From NCBI GenBank assembly GCA_021234155.1, contig JAJEKV010000299.1, forward strand, positions 62,001-126,000: a stretch of 64,000 nt of DNA, in the 5' to 3' direction. The stretch comes from Isoetes taiwanensis. Its lineage: Eukaryota; Streptophyta; Lycopodiopsida; Isoetales; Isoetaceae. Position numbers and translations under genes: made by a program. Shown here in pieces: positions 1-10,405 of the stretch; positions within the stretch are counted from its first letter, which is position 1, and each line of letters starts with the position of its first letter. The notes under the pieces are model-generated. The model searched no databases and was not told the DNA's origin. It worked only from the letters and a program-made list of their open reading frames with translations.

Positions 1-170
1 TCTGGGAAGTGATCATGTGAAGATCCTAGTTACCAGTTGCCATTTCAATGACGAAGCATTACCTAGGAGGCATCCTGATGGAAACACAGTCAAAGAAAGC
101 ATCGAAACCTTTGTTGCATGACCAGTAATTCGCTTAAAAAAGGTAAGGGTTTCATTTATTCGAAAGGAAT
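1..170. other. No gene seen at left edge
   Basis: No open frame, RNA gene or repeat that I can support lies in this edge segment. Confidence 0.5.
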
Positions 171-172
171 AA

Positions 173-222
173 AGGAAGGAAGGAAGGAAGGAAGGAAGGA
201 AGGAAGGAAGGAAGGAAGGAAG
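173..222. repeat. (AAGG)n microsatellite
   Basis: About twelve uninterrupted AAGG units. It directly abuts a copy of the GGCCTATGGGACC-type dispersed repeat. Read on the minus strand, it is that repeat's 3' tail, (CCTT)n, so it was probably seeded by retroposition. Confidence 0.9.
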
Positions 223-229
223 AAATTTT

Positions 230-300
230 TAACGTCCGCGGAACCCAATCGGGTTATGGAACCCACAAGTACAAGACGGGACCGAAGTCCCTAACCAGAA
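230..300 (-). repeat. Dispersed retroposon-tail repeat, copy A
   Basis: Contains the diagnostic pattern GTCCGCGGAACCCA...TTATGGAACCCA...AAGTACAA seen again near 5.85, 9.9, 10.26 and 22.05 kb. Orientation is inferred because the simple-sequence tail lies at the low-coordinate side. It may be the 3' end of a non-LTR retrotransposon or a SINE; no coding part is attached. Confidence 0.55.
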
Positions 301-749
301 TATGGACCGAAGCCCTTACAAACAAAATAAAGCATAATCACCATGGCCCAGATTAAAAACCACATGGGAAAAAACATTTGCCAGGATGACTACATATCCA
401 AAAACCCATGTTATTGCAAGAAGCAACAAGCATACCTCCAACAAACAGAACTTCACCAAACGCCTCCGAACCGTAACCTCTTCACAACGTGTGGCCGAGG
501 ATCGGTGCGAAGCTTCACGCGACGCGCTAAATCTCCATCTTTCGCTAAAACCCGGAGCAAATAGATGCTGGTGCAAAGATCCCGGTGCTGACCCAATCGG
601 GGCGTTTCGATCAAACCACTAGACCATAAGAGCCGCCACCGAGAACAGGTCAAGTCCCTAAACCCGCAGGCGACTACACGCAAAAGCGGTGGCCAGGGCA
701 CCGCTGAAGTTGAAAACATGCGCATCCAATAGGCCCGAACGCCAATCAC
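301..749. other. No gene recognised
   Basis: Short overlapping open frames occur on both strands, but none has a recognisable motif or a codon pattern that stands out. Confidence 0.4.
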
Positions 750-955
750 CCAGGCGCTCAGGGAAGGCGGCGCTCAGGAAAACGCTCAGGGAAGTCGCTC
801 AGAGGAGGTGCATCCTCACTAGGCTGAAGCGCTCCCTCCCAGGCGCCACCCATCACTGCACCTCCCAGGCGCCACCCTTCACTACACCCAGACGACCAAA
901 CAGGCGCCCAGGTGCTCAGGCAGGCGCCCAGCGAGGCGCTCAGGCAGGCGCCCAA
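750..955. repeat. GC-rich degenerate minisatellite
   Basis: Words such as CAGGCGCTCAGG and CAGGCGCCCAG recur irregularly across about 200 bp. Local GC is far above the surroundings. The open frames on both strands here are by-products of the repeat. Confidence 0.6.
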
Positions 956-1748
956 GGAGAGAAGAGGATAGGAAGATGCATCAGAAGAAGTACATTGAGT
1001 ACATCTTTTATATTATAAAATTATAGCGTAAGTATGTATGTCATGCATCAAACATGGAGGGCTCATATTGTGCCATGTGGCATGCCACGTGTACTTTTTT
1101 AATGCCAAAAGGTGCTATAGGCACTCCTCAAAAAGGTGTGTCGTCCATGGAGACCTAATTTGAATGACCCCGATTTGATTTAAGCGAGCCAACAATAAAA
1201 GATGATGATGCCACGTCAGAAGGTTCTTTAAATTATTATTTTTTTTCGCGAGGGCGGCTATGGCCGAGCTCTGCTGTTGTTGAACCGGATGGGCCCTAAG
1301 GGGTATAATAGCGGCCATAAGGCGTTATCGACTCTGGATTTACAGTTCCAGCAGAAGCTCCTTCATTGGTTGTCGCTAGAGGTAAGCAGATCCTTAAACA
1401 AGAATTAAGCTTTTTCATCATCCCTCTTTCTGTTTCTTTGCCCCAATCTTCCCTCTTTGCGTTTTTGAGTGCTTTATAACGCTTTATTTCCTTAATCCTG
1501 GAAGATGCTTACGAGAAATTCCTGCTGGGACCAAAACCAAGTGGAGGGCTTTAGCTACATCAAATTTGGTTGTTGAGTAAGAGATTAGAAATATACTAAG
1601 GTGCTCAAGCTGATTCTGTCATATGTATAAAATTAATAGGCCTGCAGACCAGACCATTCAGTCAAAATTTCAAAACTATAAGGCCTGCAGACCAGACCAT
1701 TCAGGAGTTTACAAAACACTAGACACTCTACATTTATAGATCTGTGTG
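956..1748. other. AT-rich stretch with one direct repeat
   Basis: No gene seen. A 24-bp direct repeat beginning AGGCCTGCAGACCAGACC occurs at 1638-1661 and 1681-1704. Confidence 0.5.
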
Positions 1749-2231
1749 TTATTCCTCAGTAGTATCAAATGCTGGCACAGGAGAAGCTGGCACAGCAGAA
1801 GTACAAACAAGAGAAGCTGGCACAGTAGAGGTTGGAATAAGAGAAGCTGGCACATAAGAATCTGGCAAATTAGATGGTGTAGCTATTGGGCTATTACCCA
1901 AAATGGCTTCGAGCTCTACAATTCTCATTCTCACCTCTATTTCAAGCCTCTCCACGACGTAACTCCTTATGAATAAGCCCATGCTTGTAGCCATTCCCGA
2001 ACACATCTCACCAAGAACGATCATATTATGGAAGTAAATATCAAGATCTTCATGAAACTCGAAGATTGGTATAGGCTCTGGCACGAAATGTCCTTCTGGC
2101 ACAGGAGGAACTTCAGTTGAATACACGCCAGGCGTGTGTTCAAACTGCTCAAACTCAACGTCATTAGAGTTTACGCTAGGCGTGGGAGGTGGGGGCGCCT
2201 CCTCTACCACCTTGATCATGAGTCCTATCAC
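1749..2231 (-). CDS. Unrecognised 160-aa reading frame with VPASL repeats
   Basis: An open frame on the minus strand starting at a MIGLMIKVVEE-type N-terminus. It has a proline-rich segment (about residues 11-17), an acidic/aromatic middle and a C-terminus with roughly 10-residue repeats, VPASLIPTST / VPASLVCTSA / VPASPVPAF. I do not recognise the family; composition resembles retroelement- or PMD-like plant proteins, but no motif proves it. Two copies of the local palindromic word (near 2124 and 2172) lie inside the frame. It could be a chance or decayed frame. Confidence 0.3.
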   Translation of the reverse strand: MIGLMIKVVEEAPPPPTPSVNSNDVEFEQFEHTPGVYSTEVPPVPEGHFVPEPIPIFEFHEDLDIYFHNMIVLGEMCSGMATSMGLFIRSYVVERLEIEVRMRIVELEAILGNSPIATPSNLPDSYVPASLIPTSTVPASLVCTSAVPASPVPAFDTTEE

Positions 2232-2352
2232 TACTGAGCGAAAGAGATAATAATTGATCTACACAAAAAAAAAAAGATAGAAAAGAAAAGCAGATTTGAA
2301 CTGGAAGGAAACTCGAGATTAAGAGATTAATAGTAGTAACTGTACATTAGTG

Positions 2353-2713
2353 AATTCACGCCAGGCGTGAATTGCAATAATTTATAATTTAAACTCTTTG
2401 AATGCAATAGTAGAATTAGTAGAAGGCACTAGTTGAATGCAATAGTAGAATTAGTAGAATTAGTAGACGGCTTGGCATATAGGAGATTAATATTAAGAAA
2501 ACTAGCCATTATATCCAATTCACGCCAGACGTGATCAATTGGGCTAATTTAAAGTTTAATCTCTTTGAATGCATTAATAGAATTAGCAGAAGTCTTTTGT
2601 GTAAGAGATTAATATTAAGAAAACTAGCCATTGCATGCAATTCACACCAGGCATGAATTGGACTAATTTACAATTTAAACCTTTGCACACAAACTTAGTC
2701 CATGTCTGGCGTG
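2353..2713. repeat. Tandem repeat carrying the CACGCCAGGCGTG palindrome
   Basis: Two and a half units (2353-2516, 2517-2638, 2639-2713). Each opens with AATTCACGCCAGGCGTGAAT or a variant and shares later blocks (CTCTTTGAATGCA, GAGATTAATATTAAGAAAAC). In the first unit the palindrome has perfect 10-bp arms around a single A. Confidence 0.8.
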
Positions 2714-3530
2714 ATTTTAAAAGGTTGAGCTCTCTTAAAACTAAGATTGAAAGAGCAAGAATTCAAAATAGTTTCTGAACTTAGACTTGTCCGGGATGTG
2801 TTTAGCAAATTAGAAGTTAAAAAGATGTCAGGCTTACCTTGATCAGCAACTCCAAACTGCTTACCTTGATCTGCCACAACCTAAGAAAAGAACTCTGGAG
2901 GCGCCTAAGCAGAGACAAAGAAAAAAAGATGGTTTTTCCAGCATTAATGTAGAACTGCTAGTTAAAGCAAGTTGAAGAAATTAAAGTATAGCATTGAAGT
3001 GAGAGTAGAAACAAATTACAAAAATTAAGTCTTTATATTATCAGAAAAATATATTACATAAGGAGGGTCTTTTATTAGAGTTACCCAACTCTTTTATTCA
3101 AGATAAAAAAAAGTTCAAGGCAGTTCCCAGGGGATTCACCTTTGATCAGCGTATAACCCATGAGAGTTCAACGGAGGGATGTTTTTTGGACCATTTGCGT
3201 ACGTATACTTAGGGGTTAGGGGTGTTTTTAGGCACTGATTTGGAGCAATATCTATACATAGAGGGGTCAAATTGCCTTTTGAAATTGCGTATACAAGGGG
3301 GGTTTTTTGCTACCCTCCGAACGCAGATGCCATACCCCCCTTAGGAGGCAGTTAAGGAGATGCCTAGGTCCATTCAAAATCTTAAGTTGAGGCCTTTTTT
3401 GAAGATGCCCAGCTCGCTTTCATGAACTAAAAAAAAAATAAAAAAAAATAAAAAAAAAAACACTCATCCTTAGCCCTCATCCTCCTCGTCCTCCAATTCT
3501 TCCTCTTCGCTTTCATCTGCCATCTCCTGA
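2714..3530. other. No gene seen; A-rich tract
   Basis: An interrupted poly(A)/A4T tract lies at about 3429-3461 and could mark the 3' end of a retroposed sequence. Nothing else can be supported. Confidence 0.4.
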
Positions 3531-3989
3531 AGGATGGCTTCTGCAAGTCTTCATCATCAGAGGAGGAGAGGGCATTCAAGATTATCTGCTTCTTCTCTTC
3601 TTCCAATTCCTCCCACCACTCCTCATCTGCTTCCTCTATTTCTTCTACTTGTTCGATCTCCTTCTCGAGCTCTTCATCAGAAACTGCTGGTGTATGGGGG
3701 GACTCAGGGCTGCTGGTGCTGCTGCTGAGATTGGGATTTCATGGGCGAAGCTTGCCCTCAAGAAAGAGCTCCTCGCATTCCTCCGGATTGTGGTGCAAAA
3801 CATGGGGATATTCTTGCCTCCCTTGCGGGTGGTGCAACCATCTCTATAATAGATTCACAAATAAACAAGGATTTCATTGATAAGGCAACCGAGAGAGAAA
3901 GGACCAGTGATAACGCAAGCGACTCTGGAAATTCCCAGGCTTGTCAAATCAACACTAAAATAATGTCATAGTGAAGGACGTAAAGGGAC

Positions 3990-5219
3990 TAACAGAAAAT
4001 GCACTTCTAATAAACAAAAGAGGACGGAGATTGGGGGTAGCAAAGGGGAGAATGACGACGATGACAACAGCGAAACTGAAGATGAAAGGTATGGCAGCAC
4101 GCTTATCACGCTTTCATTTTATGTAATAATAATGAAATTATTTCAAGTGTAGCTGTACTTAGTATTGTTCGCCTTGCAGATGAAATCGTGTCAAGCGTGA
4201 TTTAGTTTATCTTCAGTCTTAAATTAAATCATGTCAAGCATGCTCTAATTATATTTCATTGTCAGGCTAAACCACGCCAAGAGCGATTTAGTTAAGCCTT
4301 TATAACACCAAAATAAATCATGCCTGGCGCATTTGTGTTGTTGCAATGTATGCTAAAAGGATGTGCATGCTTATCATATTTTACTGACTGGATACCATGT
4401 TTGATGTTTCAGCTTCCCTTGCGTTTCTAACAAGATTGTAGTGTTCGACCTAAACGAAGTTCTTTGTAAGACTTTTTCGAAGAATAAAGCGGCTCCAGAT
4501 CAGTTTCACCAGACATCAGTAGAATCAAATTCCAAGTGGATCTATCCGCTGCCGCACTTGAAGGAGATGCTAGATGAGGCACTTAGGTTATTTCGAGTTC
4601 GTATTGATCATCTATGGAACTCCAGAACATCAAGGATACTGTGGAGATATTGAGGGAAATGAGTAGACATTGGTTGACGGGTGAAAGCATGATAGGGTAT
4701 ACATAAAAAATTATCTAACAGGTGCCTTTCTCTATACTTCTGTAGAAGTACTCAAATGTATATTAAAGTACCTAAATTACATCCTTATCCAAAACTAGTT
4801 GTACTAAGATTAAGAGTGACAAGTAGACAATATTCTAAGGTACTTTTTAACACCAACAAGATCTCAAAAACTGAACTACATCATCATCTTTGAGTATCCA
4901 CAGGTACTTCAAGTAATGTCCCGATTCATGTATACCCTAGCTTGCTTTAGGCCTGACCTTTTGGGATCAACACAAACGTGTGAAGTTCACTAATCCTAAA
5001 GATCCCACAAGCAAGTCTATCTTCATCAAATACTTGAGTAACGTGATGAACAAACTTGGTATCCATAATAAGGATGATATAATCATAGTGGATGATTATG
5101 CTCTCAAATGCTTCCATAATCAAATGCAAGCCCTAAATCCATCATCTCATGATCTAAAAAATTTTGCGACAGTTGATTTTCTGGTCAAGTTTATGCCTAT
5201 TATAACAACTGATGTTTAG
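3990..5219 (+). pseudogene. FCP1/NIF-like phosphatase-domain gene, broken
   Basis: Three segments read together as a HAD-type FCP1-homology protein. An acidic exon (KGENDDDDNSETEDE) ends at a GT donor after 4088. A second exon starts after the acceptor at 4412 and reads KIVVFDLNEVLCKTF. A third exon from 4951 reads FWDQHKRVKFTNPKDP, then KDDIIIVDDYALKCFHNQ, and stops at 5219. The family's catalytic motif is DxDx(T/V); here it is DLNEV, so the second aspartate is replaced by Asn. A frameshift in exon 2 near 4635 separates WNSRTSR from TVEILREMSRHW. Upstream exons are not resolved. Known family role: dephosphorylation of Ser-phosphates such as the RNA polymerase II tail. This copy is probably inactive. 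Confidence 0.6.
4183..4335. repeat. 43-46-bp tandem repeat in the FCP1-like intron
   Basis: Four units begin at about 4187, 4230, 4273 and 4319. Each carries a diverged palindromic word such as CGTGTCAAGCGTG, CATGTCAAGCATG or CATGCCTGGCGCA. The array lies wholly inside the predicted intron 4089-4412. Confidence 0.7.
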
Positions 5220-5845
5220 ACATTTTAGGTTCTACAAAGCTGTGTGTAAAAGGTTTTGGTAATGAGTCATCAGTGAAGATGACTACTTGTAAAAATACAG
5301 GATGGCTTTGTGGTTTGCATACATTGTACTTCTTGATTTTCAAAATGACCATTAGTAGATGAAGTTTTAGCTTTACATTTGCCTTCCCAAAACGACCATT
5401 ACCAGATATTGTTATGTTTTAACAGATATTGTTATGTGAATAATTGACAACAAGCTTGTGTAGAATAGTCTGTTATATTTGTGTAAAATAGTCTGTTCTG
5501 TTGTTAATTAATATATAGAATACAATATATAGTCCATAGAGACCAATAGGTGGTGTGAAAGCTCCATAAAAAATAAATTTAGTTTAGCATAACAAGCAAT
5601 TGGTAAAATTTATCTTAAATTAACCCCGTCATCTAAAGGTTAATGTCATGGTTTTTGCCCGAGGAAGAGAGTGTTGTTCAAATTCAACTCTTTATGGAAG
5701 AATATTGCGGTGCAATTGTCATTTATATGTGACTGAATTTTAATGTGAGTAAGAATCTTAATTGTTTGTTATGATGTAAAAACAATTGTTCATTATAGAT
5801 ATGATGTTCGTTGCCATAAATACTATTGTCAATAGAATAGAATAT
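5220..5845. other. No gene seen
   Basis: AT-rich sequence without a supported gene. A segment near 5620-5700 looks faintly tRNA-derived but was not accepted. Confidence 0.4.
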
Positions 5846-5960
5846 GATTTTATCGTCCACGGAGACCAACTGGCCTATGGGACCCAAGTACAAAGAGAGA
5901 GCAAGAAGCGATATTATTACCGAGGATAAAAACCCCCCACCAGAGGGTTTCTGGGAAAAC
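5846..5960 (-). repeat. Dispersed retroposon-tail repeat, copy B
   Basis: Contains GTCCACGGAGACCAACTGG and CCTATGGGACCCAAGTACAA, then CCCCCCACCAGAGGGTTTC. Shares the block order with copies C and D. The low-coordinate flank is (AATAG/TATTC)-rich, as expected for a short tandem 3' tail on the minus strand. Confidence 0.6.
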
Positions 5961-6672
5961 CTTAGTAGCAATAAGGATGCTGACATACTGCACAGTTATA
6001 TACATAATCACAAGTACAGCTGAGGTTAATGTCGGACAGGGGGGCATAACTGAGTCCGCGTATCCATTACCTCCCGGAGGTGCGATCCCAACAAGCCTAC
6101 ATAGGCCGTGCTCAGTAGCTCATGCAAGGCCTGATGGGGCACAACTAACCGAGCATACCGAGCCCGGATATGCTCAAATACACGGACAGGCCTGGAGGGC
6201 ATGACTTTCATCCTCAATGGCACCCCGTTGACGACAGCGGCGACAGACTCTGTCCTCACGCGGCTCTCGAATCCATCTCCCTGTCTCAATGCGGGAGGTG
6301 GTGTGCACCTGCGTCTTGAATGGAAGCAATCACCCTGCGGCTTTTCATGGGTAGATGGGTGCGCAGGTAGTGGTGTGGGCCCCTCGTGAGCATGGGATTA
6401 AACCAATTTGTCGATAATTTGCCACCTTGACATGTGACAGGGGCCTCTGCATCCCAAAGCTTGCCCATGAAGCAAGCATCCAAATCTTGCTTCAAGGCGC
6501 CAGCGTTCCTTTGGTGTATGCACCGGTCCACATCTCAGGTGCTCGCACATTCCATAGCGAGAACCACTGGGCTTACTTGTCTTTCCAGCAGGCTTTGAGT
6601 CGCTGCGGGCCCATCGCCACTGCCAAAGCAAGGTTGGGCAGCCGGGCTTCATCCATAGCCACCACCTTCTGG
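5961..6672. other. No gene recognised
   Basis: Overlapping open frames up to 134 aa exist on both strands, with moderate GC. No domain could be identified; this may be eroded transposon. Confidence 0.35.
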
Positions 6673-6760
6673 AGGATTTAGAGAATGGAAGGATGGATTT
6701 AGAGAAAGGAGGATTTAGAGAATGGAAGGAAGGATTTAGAGAAGGATTTAGAGAAAGGAG
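6673..6760. repeat. GGATTTAGAGAATGGAA minisatellite
   Basis: Five imperfect copies of GGATTTAGAGAA(T)GGAAG in tandem. One further isolated copy lies at about 7005. Confidence 0.8.
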
Positions 6761-7290
6761 GCGAAGCCCCTGCGCCTTGTTGCCGCTGCCGGGAGCTGGC
6801 ACACAGCGGGAAGCCGGGATTTACATGCTCCTCTGCATCTTCCTCTTCTTACTCCTTATCACTGCAGAAAAGCCGACTTTGAATTCGATTCAACCCTGGT
6901 GCTGCCCAAACCAGAGCACAAGGGTAATTGGCTAAGATGGGCGCAAGACACTACAGCAGAGGAAGCTATGGCCATTCTGGCCGAGATAACCTATGGAATG
7001 AAAGGATTTAGAGATAAGCAGCGGCCTCCAGTTTTGAGCTCGGTATGGAGCTTAAATGTGCTTCCGGTTTTGGATTTGGGTTTCTCTTCGTGTTTGATGT
7101 GGAAGATGTGGCCAGCAAATCGCTTTTCTTGCCTTTCTTGCATGGTAGCAGATGAAGAATCGCCTTTCTTCCATGGTAGCAGAGCCATGGTACCATACAA
7201 GCTTCTGAATGCTCTCACTGAATTGGGTCTTTGTTTCTGAAAAAACCCCAGAGCAGCTGCATGACCATTTCTTCCTATTGATGAAGGGGT
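6761..7290. other. No gene recognised
   Basis: A 113-aa plus-strand frame (6899-7240) has no recognisable motif. I do not call it a gene. Confidence 0.35.
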
Positions 7291-7294
7291 GCTT

Positions 7295-7320
7295 CATTCT
7301 CGACTACCGAGTCGAGAATG
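7295..7320. repeat. Perfect 11-bp hairpin
   Basis: CATTCTCGACT (7295-7305), loop ACCG, AGTCGAGAATG (7310-7320). The word CATTCTCGCC recurs near 7480-7545 in a direct repeat of about 24 bp. Confidence 0.85.
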
Positions 7321-7699
7321 GAGGCACTTGTGTTGTGTGTTGTGTTGTATTTGGGCTTAGTTGTGTATTTGGGCATGCCAAGGATTACTATTTAAGTTAG
7401 TCATCATTTTACATCCACTTCACATCATGAGAGGGGAGAAAATGATGTTTACAATTCAACATGCACATGCAGTCCATGCACATTCTCGCCTTGCACATTC
7501 TCGGCTTGGCTTCAGTCCATGCACATTCTCGCCTTGCGAGGCGAGAAATGGTCTACGGCTAAATTAATGTCTAGGCTAAATTAATTAATTGTATATATTG
7601 ACTCGTAAATGTTTCTCTAATTTATATATTTAATTCTAATTATTTAATTTGTAATTTATTTATTTATTTATATTATGAATATTGTATTATTATTTTTAT

Positions 7700-7890
7700 T
7701 TTGGAGGGGGTGGGGGAGACTCCCTCCCCTTGCCACTTCCCTCCCCTCCCCTTGCTCTCCCTCCCCTTGCCCCTTCCCCTCCCTTCCCTTCCCTTCCCTT
7801 CCCCTTCCCCTTCCCCTCCCCTTCCCTCCCCTTCCCTTCCCTTCCCCTTCCCTTCCCCTTCCCCTCCCTCCCCTTGCTCTCCCTCCCTTG
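7700..7890. repeat. Polypyrimidine/polypurine tract
   Basis: About 170 bp of nearly pure C/T on the plus strand (CCCTT, CCCCTT units). The long open frames on both strands here are low-complexity artefacts. The tract adjoins the 3' side of the reverse-transcriptase remnant. Confidence 0.85.
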
Positions 7891-8610
7891 CAAGATCGAT
7901 ATGGGACCGTGGATTTCACTCCCGGTGCGAGGCCCGAAGGCCATGCACACTGCTCTAGATCGTTCCAAGTGGTGAGGGATATCCCCCAACCCCACACTTC
8001 CGCCCCATAGAGAGGAGGACCCGGTTCAACCAAGGCCCTGAACAAGTGTGCTGGTGACCCCATGCATACGACTACGCCTTGTGATTGTTGTTTTGCATTG
8101 CATCTGGGGCTTTCCAGCCTGCGGTGACCCGTAACGATGGATGCATCCCGGTGTGTGGTAGTAGAAAACTCAATGCCCAAATACTTATAGGGTGAGCCAC
8201 CTCCACTACACCGCCCTGGTAAGTGAATGAGGGAAGGCGTGGGTGCGGGATGATGGGACCCCAAACACCCTTGTCTTGGCCAAGTTAACTCTCATGTCGG
8301 TGAATTGGCGTAAAGTGTCCAAAGCATCCGGTGGCGTTGCATGTCCTGGGGGGTATATGCGGCGAGGTCAACATCATCGGCATATATGGGTTGCGGATTA
8401 TGTGGTGCATCGGCGCCTTCCCCGTCTGCTCGGCTAGCCATTCTTCTAGCTGGTCAATGTACAAGCCGAAGAGCGTCGGGGGTAGAGGGCAGCCCTGGCG
8501 CACCCCAATGCTACTAACAACGGGCTCCCCCGACAGTGTGAGACGACTGGAGCAAGCCTCGTATAGTCTGTATATAGCATTGATAAATACATGTTATATG
8601 TTGTATGTGT
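7885..8610 (-). pseudogene. Non-LTR retrotransposon reverse-transcriptase remnant
   Basis: Minus-strand translation in several frames gives RT landmarks in the right order: GVRQGCPL-PPTLFGLYID (about 8450-8505), IYADDVDLAAYTP (about 8360-8390, the catalytic YADD box), then YLGIEFSTTTHRDASI-like and LYGAEVWGWGISLTTW in the thumb region, ending at KSTVPY. Frameshifts and stop codons break it. The known role is target-primed reverse transcription. No endonuclease domain is seen. The style resembles LINE elements common in non-angiosperm land plants (inference). Confidence 0.7.
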
Positions 8611-8664
8611 GAAAGTTTTTATGTATGCTAGTGCAATATTTTTGAGTAATTTATAAAAATAGTT

Positions 8665-8850
8665 ATTATTGAGTTTTTGGGTTGCCTCTAGGGAGGCAAA
8701 CCCTTGCTCAGGTGGGTTCTTAGCATATTCTAAGGATATGCTGATATATACCTGGTATATTCCGAAAACTGCTTCAAACCTGCTAGCGTCCTTAAACTGG
8801 CGGTCACCCTCGTTAGTGGGTGAAGCTCTTCTTACCGTGTAACCAGTAGC
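8665..8850 (-). repeat. Dispersed 'GGTTTGCCCCCCTAGGGGC' repeat, inverted copy
   Basis: Reads TTTTTGGGTTGCCTCTAGGG, ATATTCTAAGGATATGCTGA and AAACTGGCGGTCACCCTCG in the same order as the reverse complement of 37,655-37,915. A third relative is at 34,490-34,925. No coding sequence is visible. Confidence 0.65.
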
Positions 8851-9180
8851 CAGAACAAAATCTAATGCATTGATCTACAAGAATTGCATTCCAGGTCCCC
8901 ATTATAATCTCTCAAAGCTCGAGAAGAGCCCGACCAACATCCCTGTTCTTTGCTTGCGAACTAAGCCTTATTTTCTGCAGGGTTTTCGATCAGCCTGAGT
9001 GTCTGTGCTTAGGCTCTGCTTGTTCGCATACAGGGAGGCGGCATCATCCTTGTGTTTATCGGGGCAGAGGCCAACGTCAAAGTTTACAGGATAAGGATGT
9101 GGGCAAACTTGCTTGACCCAAATTCTCGCCCCATTCCTTTTATCGTAATGCCGATTTTGGAGGCATGGCGCATGGCTCTG

Positions 9181-9227
9181 TCACCCTCGGGACACGGAGG
9201 GCAACCCTCCGTGCGCAACACCTTGTT
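9181..9227. repeat. Short repeat with CACGGAGGG hairpin, copy 1
   Basis: TCACCCTCGGGACACGGAGG continues into a perfect 9-bp stem CACGGAGGG/CCCTCCGTG (9193-9213), then CGCAACACCTTGTT. The reverse complement matches 32,563-32,609. Confidence 0.65.
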
Positions 9228-9239
9228 TTGTTTGAAGAA

Positions 9240-9890
9240 ATTTCAAAATTTACTCGATTTGCAAGTCCTTCATGGTTTATAAATGAAACTATTAGAACTA
9301 CAGGAAGAACTTCTTTTTTATCAATGTAGACTAACTTGTTCATTTAAAGTACCTCTATTCTAAAAGTCAGTTCCAACCTTTGCAGCATTGGAACCATAAT
9401 TTTACCATCTTCATAAGAGATTCCAACACCATATTCTCCTGTAATTTTAGGATGTCAATTTACTTTGTATAAACCAATTAACACATTTGAATTGACTGTA
9501 GTAGTTAACTGCATACTTGACATGCTAAAATGACGCGCACCAACTGAAGCAACATCACTGAATAAATTTTGTTCCCTTGAGACCATTGCATGTTTACATT
9601 CAAATTATTTTGAACAAAGAAGATAGTGATTTCATAGCAAAAGCATTTAACACGAACTACCTTGTAGTAAATCTTCCTGGTGAAATTCTTATCTGAATTT
9701 TCGACTTGATCTGCAGTTTTTTTCATTCCCTACAAAATTCAAACTAATTAAGTATTGCAAGACTTGTCCATTGTTGCAAGGCTTTACATGATGAATATGC
9801 GGGTCACAACTTGGATTTGTGAAGGTAATTCTTAATAATAACTTTTTGCAAATTAAGAACAACACTCCAAAAGTTGTTCAGAATCGTTAA
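9240..9890. other. No gene seen
   Basis: AT-rich, with short frames only. Confidence 0.4.
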
Positions 9891-9894
9891 CAAA

Positions 9895-10030
9895 ATCTTG
9901 CATGTCTGCCTATGGAGAGCAATAGACCTATGGGACCCTATCAAAAAGCACATCAGATGTATTACTATTAGGATCCCCCCCCCCCAACACACCCAACCCC
10001 AACAGAGGGGGTGTGTATTATGGTACTTGC
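9895..10030 (-). repeat. Dispersed retroposon-tail repeat, copy C
   Basis: GAGAGCAATAGACCTATGGGA, then ATTACTATTAGGATC, a C-run, and CAACAGAGGGGGTGTG. Block order matches copy B with about 15 bp of drift. Confidence 0.55.
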
Positions 10031-10257
10031 GACTCGGCATTTTAAATGCCTCACTAGTTCCACCTTATCTTGATATATTGATATGCATAATGTATAGTTT
10101 GAATCAAGGGGTTGCAAATACATCCCTTTTATGCTCCTATTGAAGTAAGAATTATTTGAAAGCTACTTCAACCAAACAACCTTCACCATATTTTGTAGGA
10201 TTTATAAAGGGCAATTTGTAATTTTTAACAAACATGGTAGAATTGTATTGAATTAAA

Positions 10258-10405
10258 TCAAATTTCAACATCCACGAAGACCAAGAGGCCTATGGGAACA
10301 AATACAACGGAGTTGAGTTGAATTGAATGGGGTTTTATCATTCATGAAGAGCAAAACACTAATTATTGCCAGAATTACAAAAAATCCTGCCCCAAAAGGT
10401 TTTCA
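10258..10405 (-). repeat. Dispersed retroposon-tail repeat, copies D and E
   Basis: CATCCACGAAGACCAAGAGG + CCTATGGGAACAAATACAA (D) is followed closely by a second start, TTATCATTCATGAAGAGCAA (E), and by ATTGCCAGAATTACA and GCCCCAAAAGGTTTTC blocks. Between them lies GAGTTGAGTTGAATTGAA, a pentamer-like tail. Confidence 0.5.

Noticed and set aside
5620-5700. Possible tRNA-derived SINE head (GTTCAAATTCAA as B box)
   Set aside because: No convincing A box or cloverleaf and no second copy in the window.
7675-8010. Long proline/leucine- and glycine/arginine-rich frames
   Set aside because: They follow the polypyrimidine tract in all frames; low complexity, not genes.
9052-9282. 76-aa plus-strand frame
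   Set aside because: Overlaps the hairpin repeat and has no recognisable domain.
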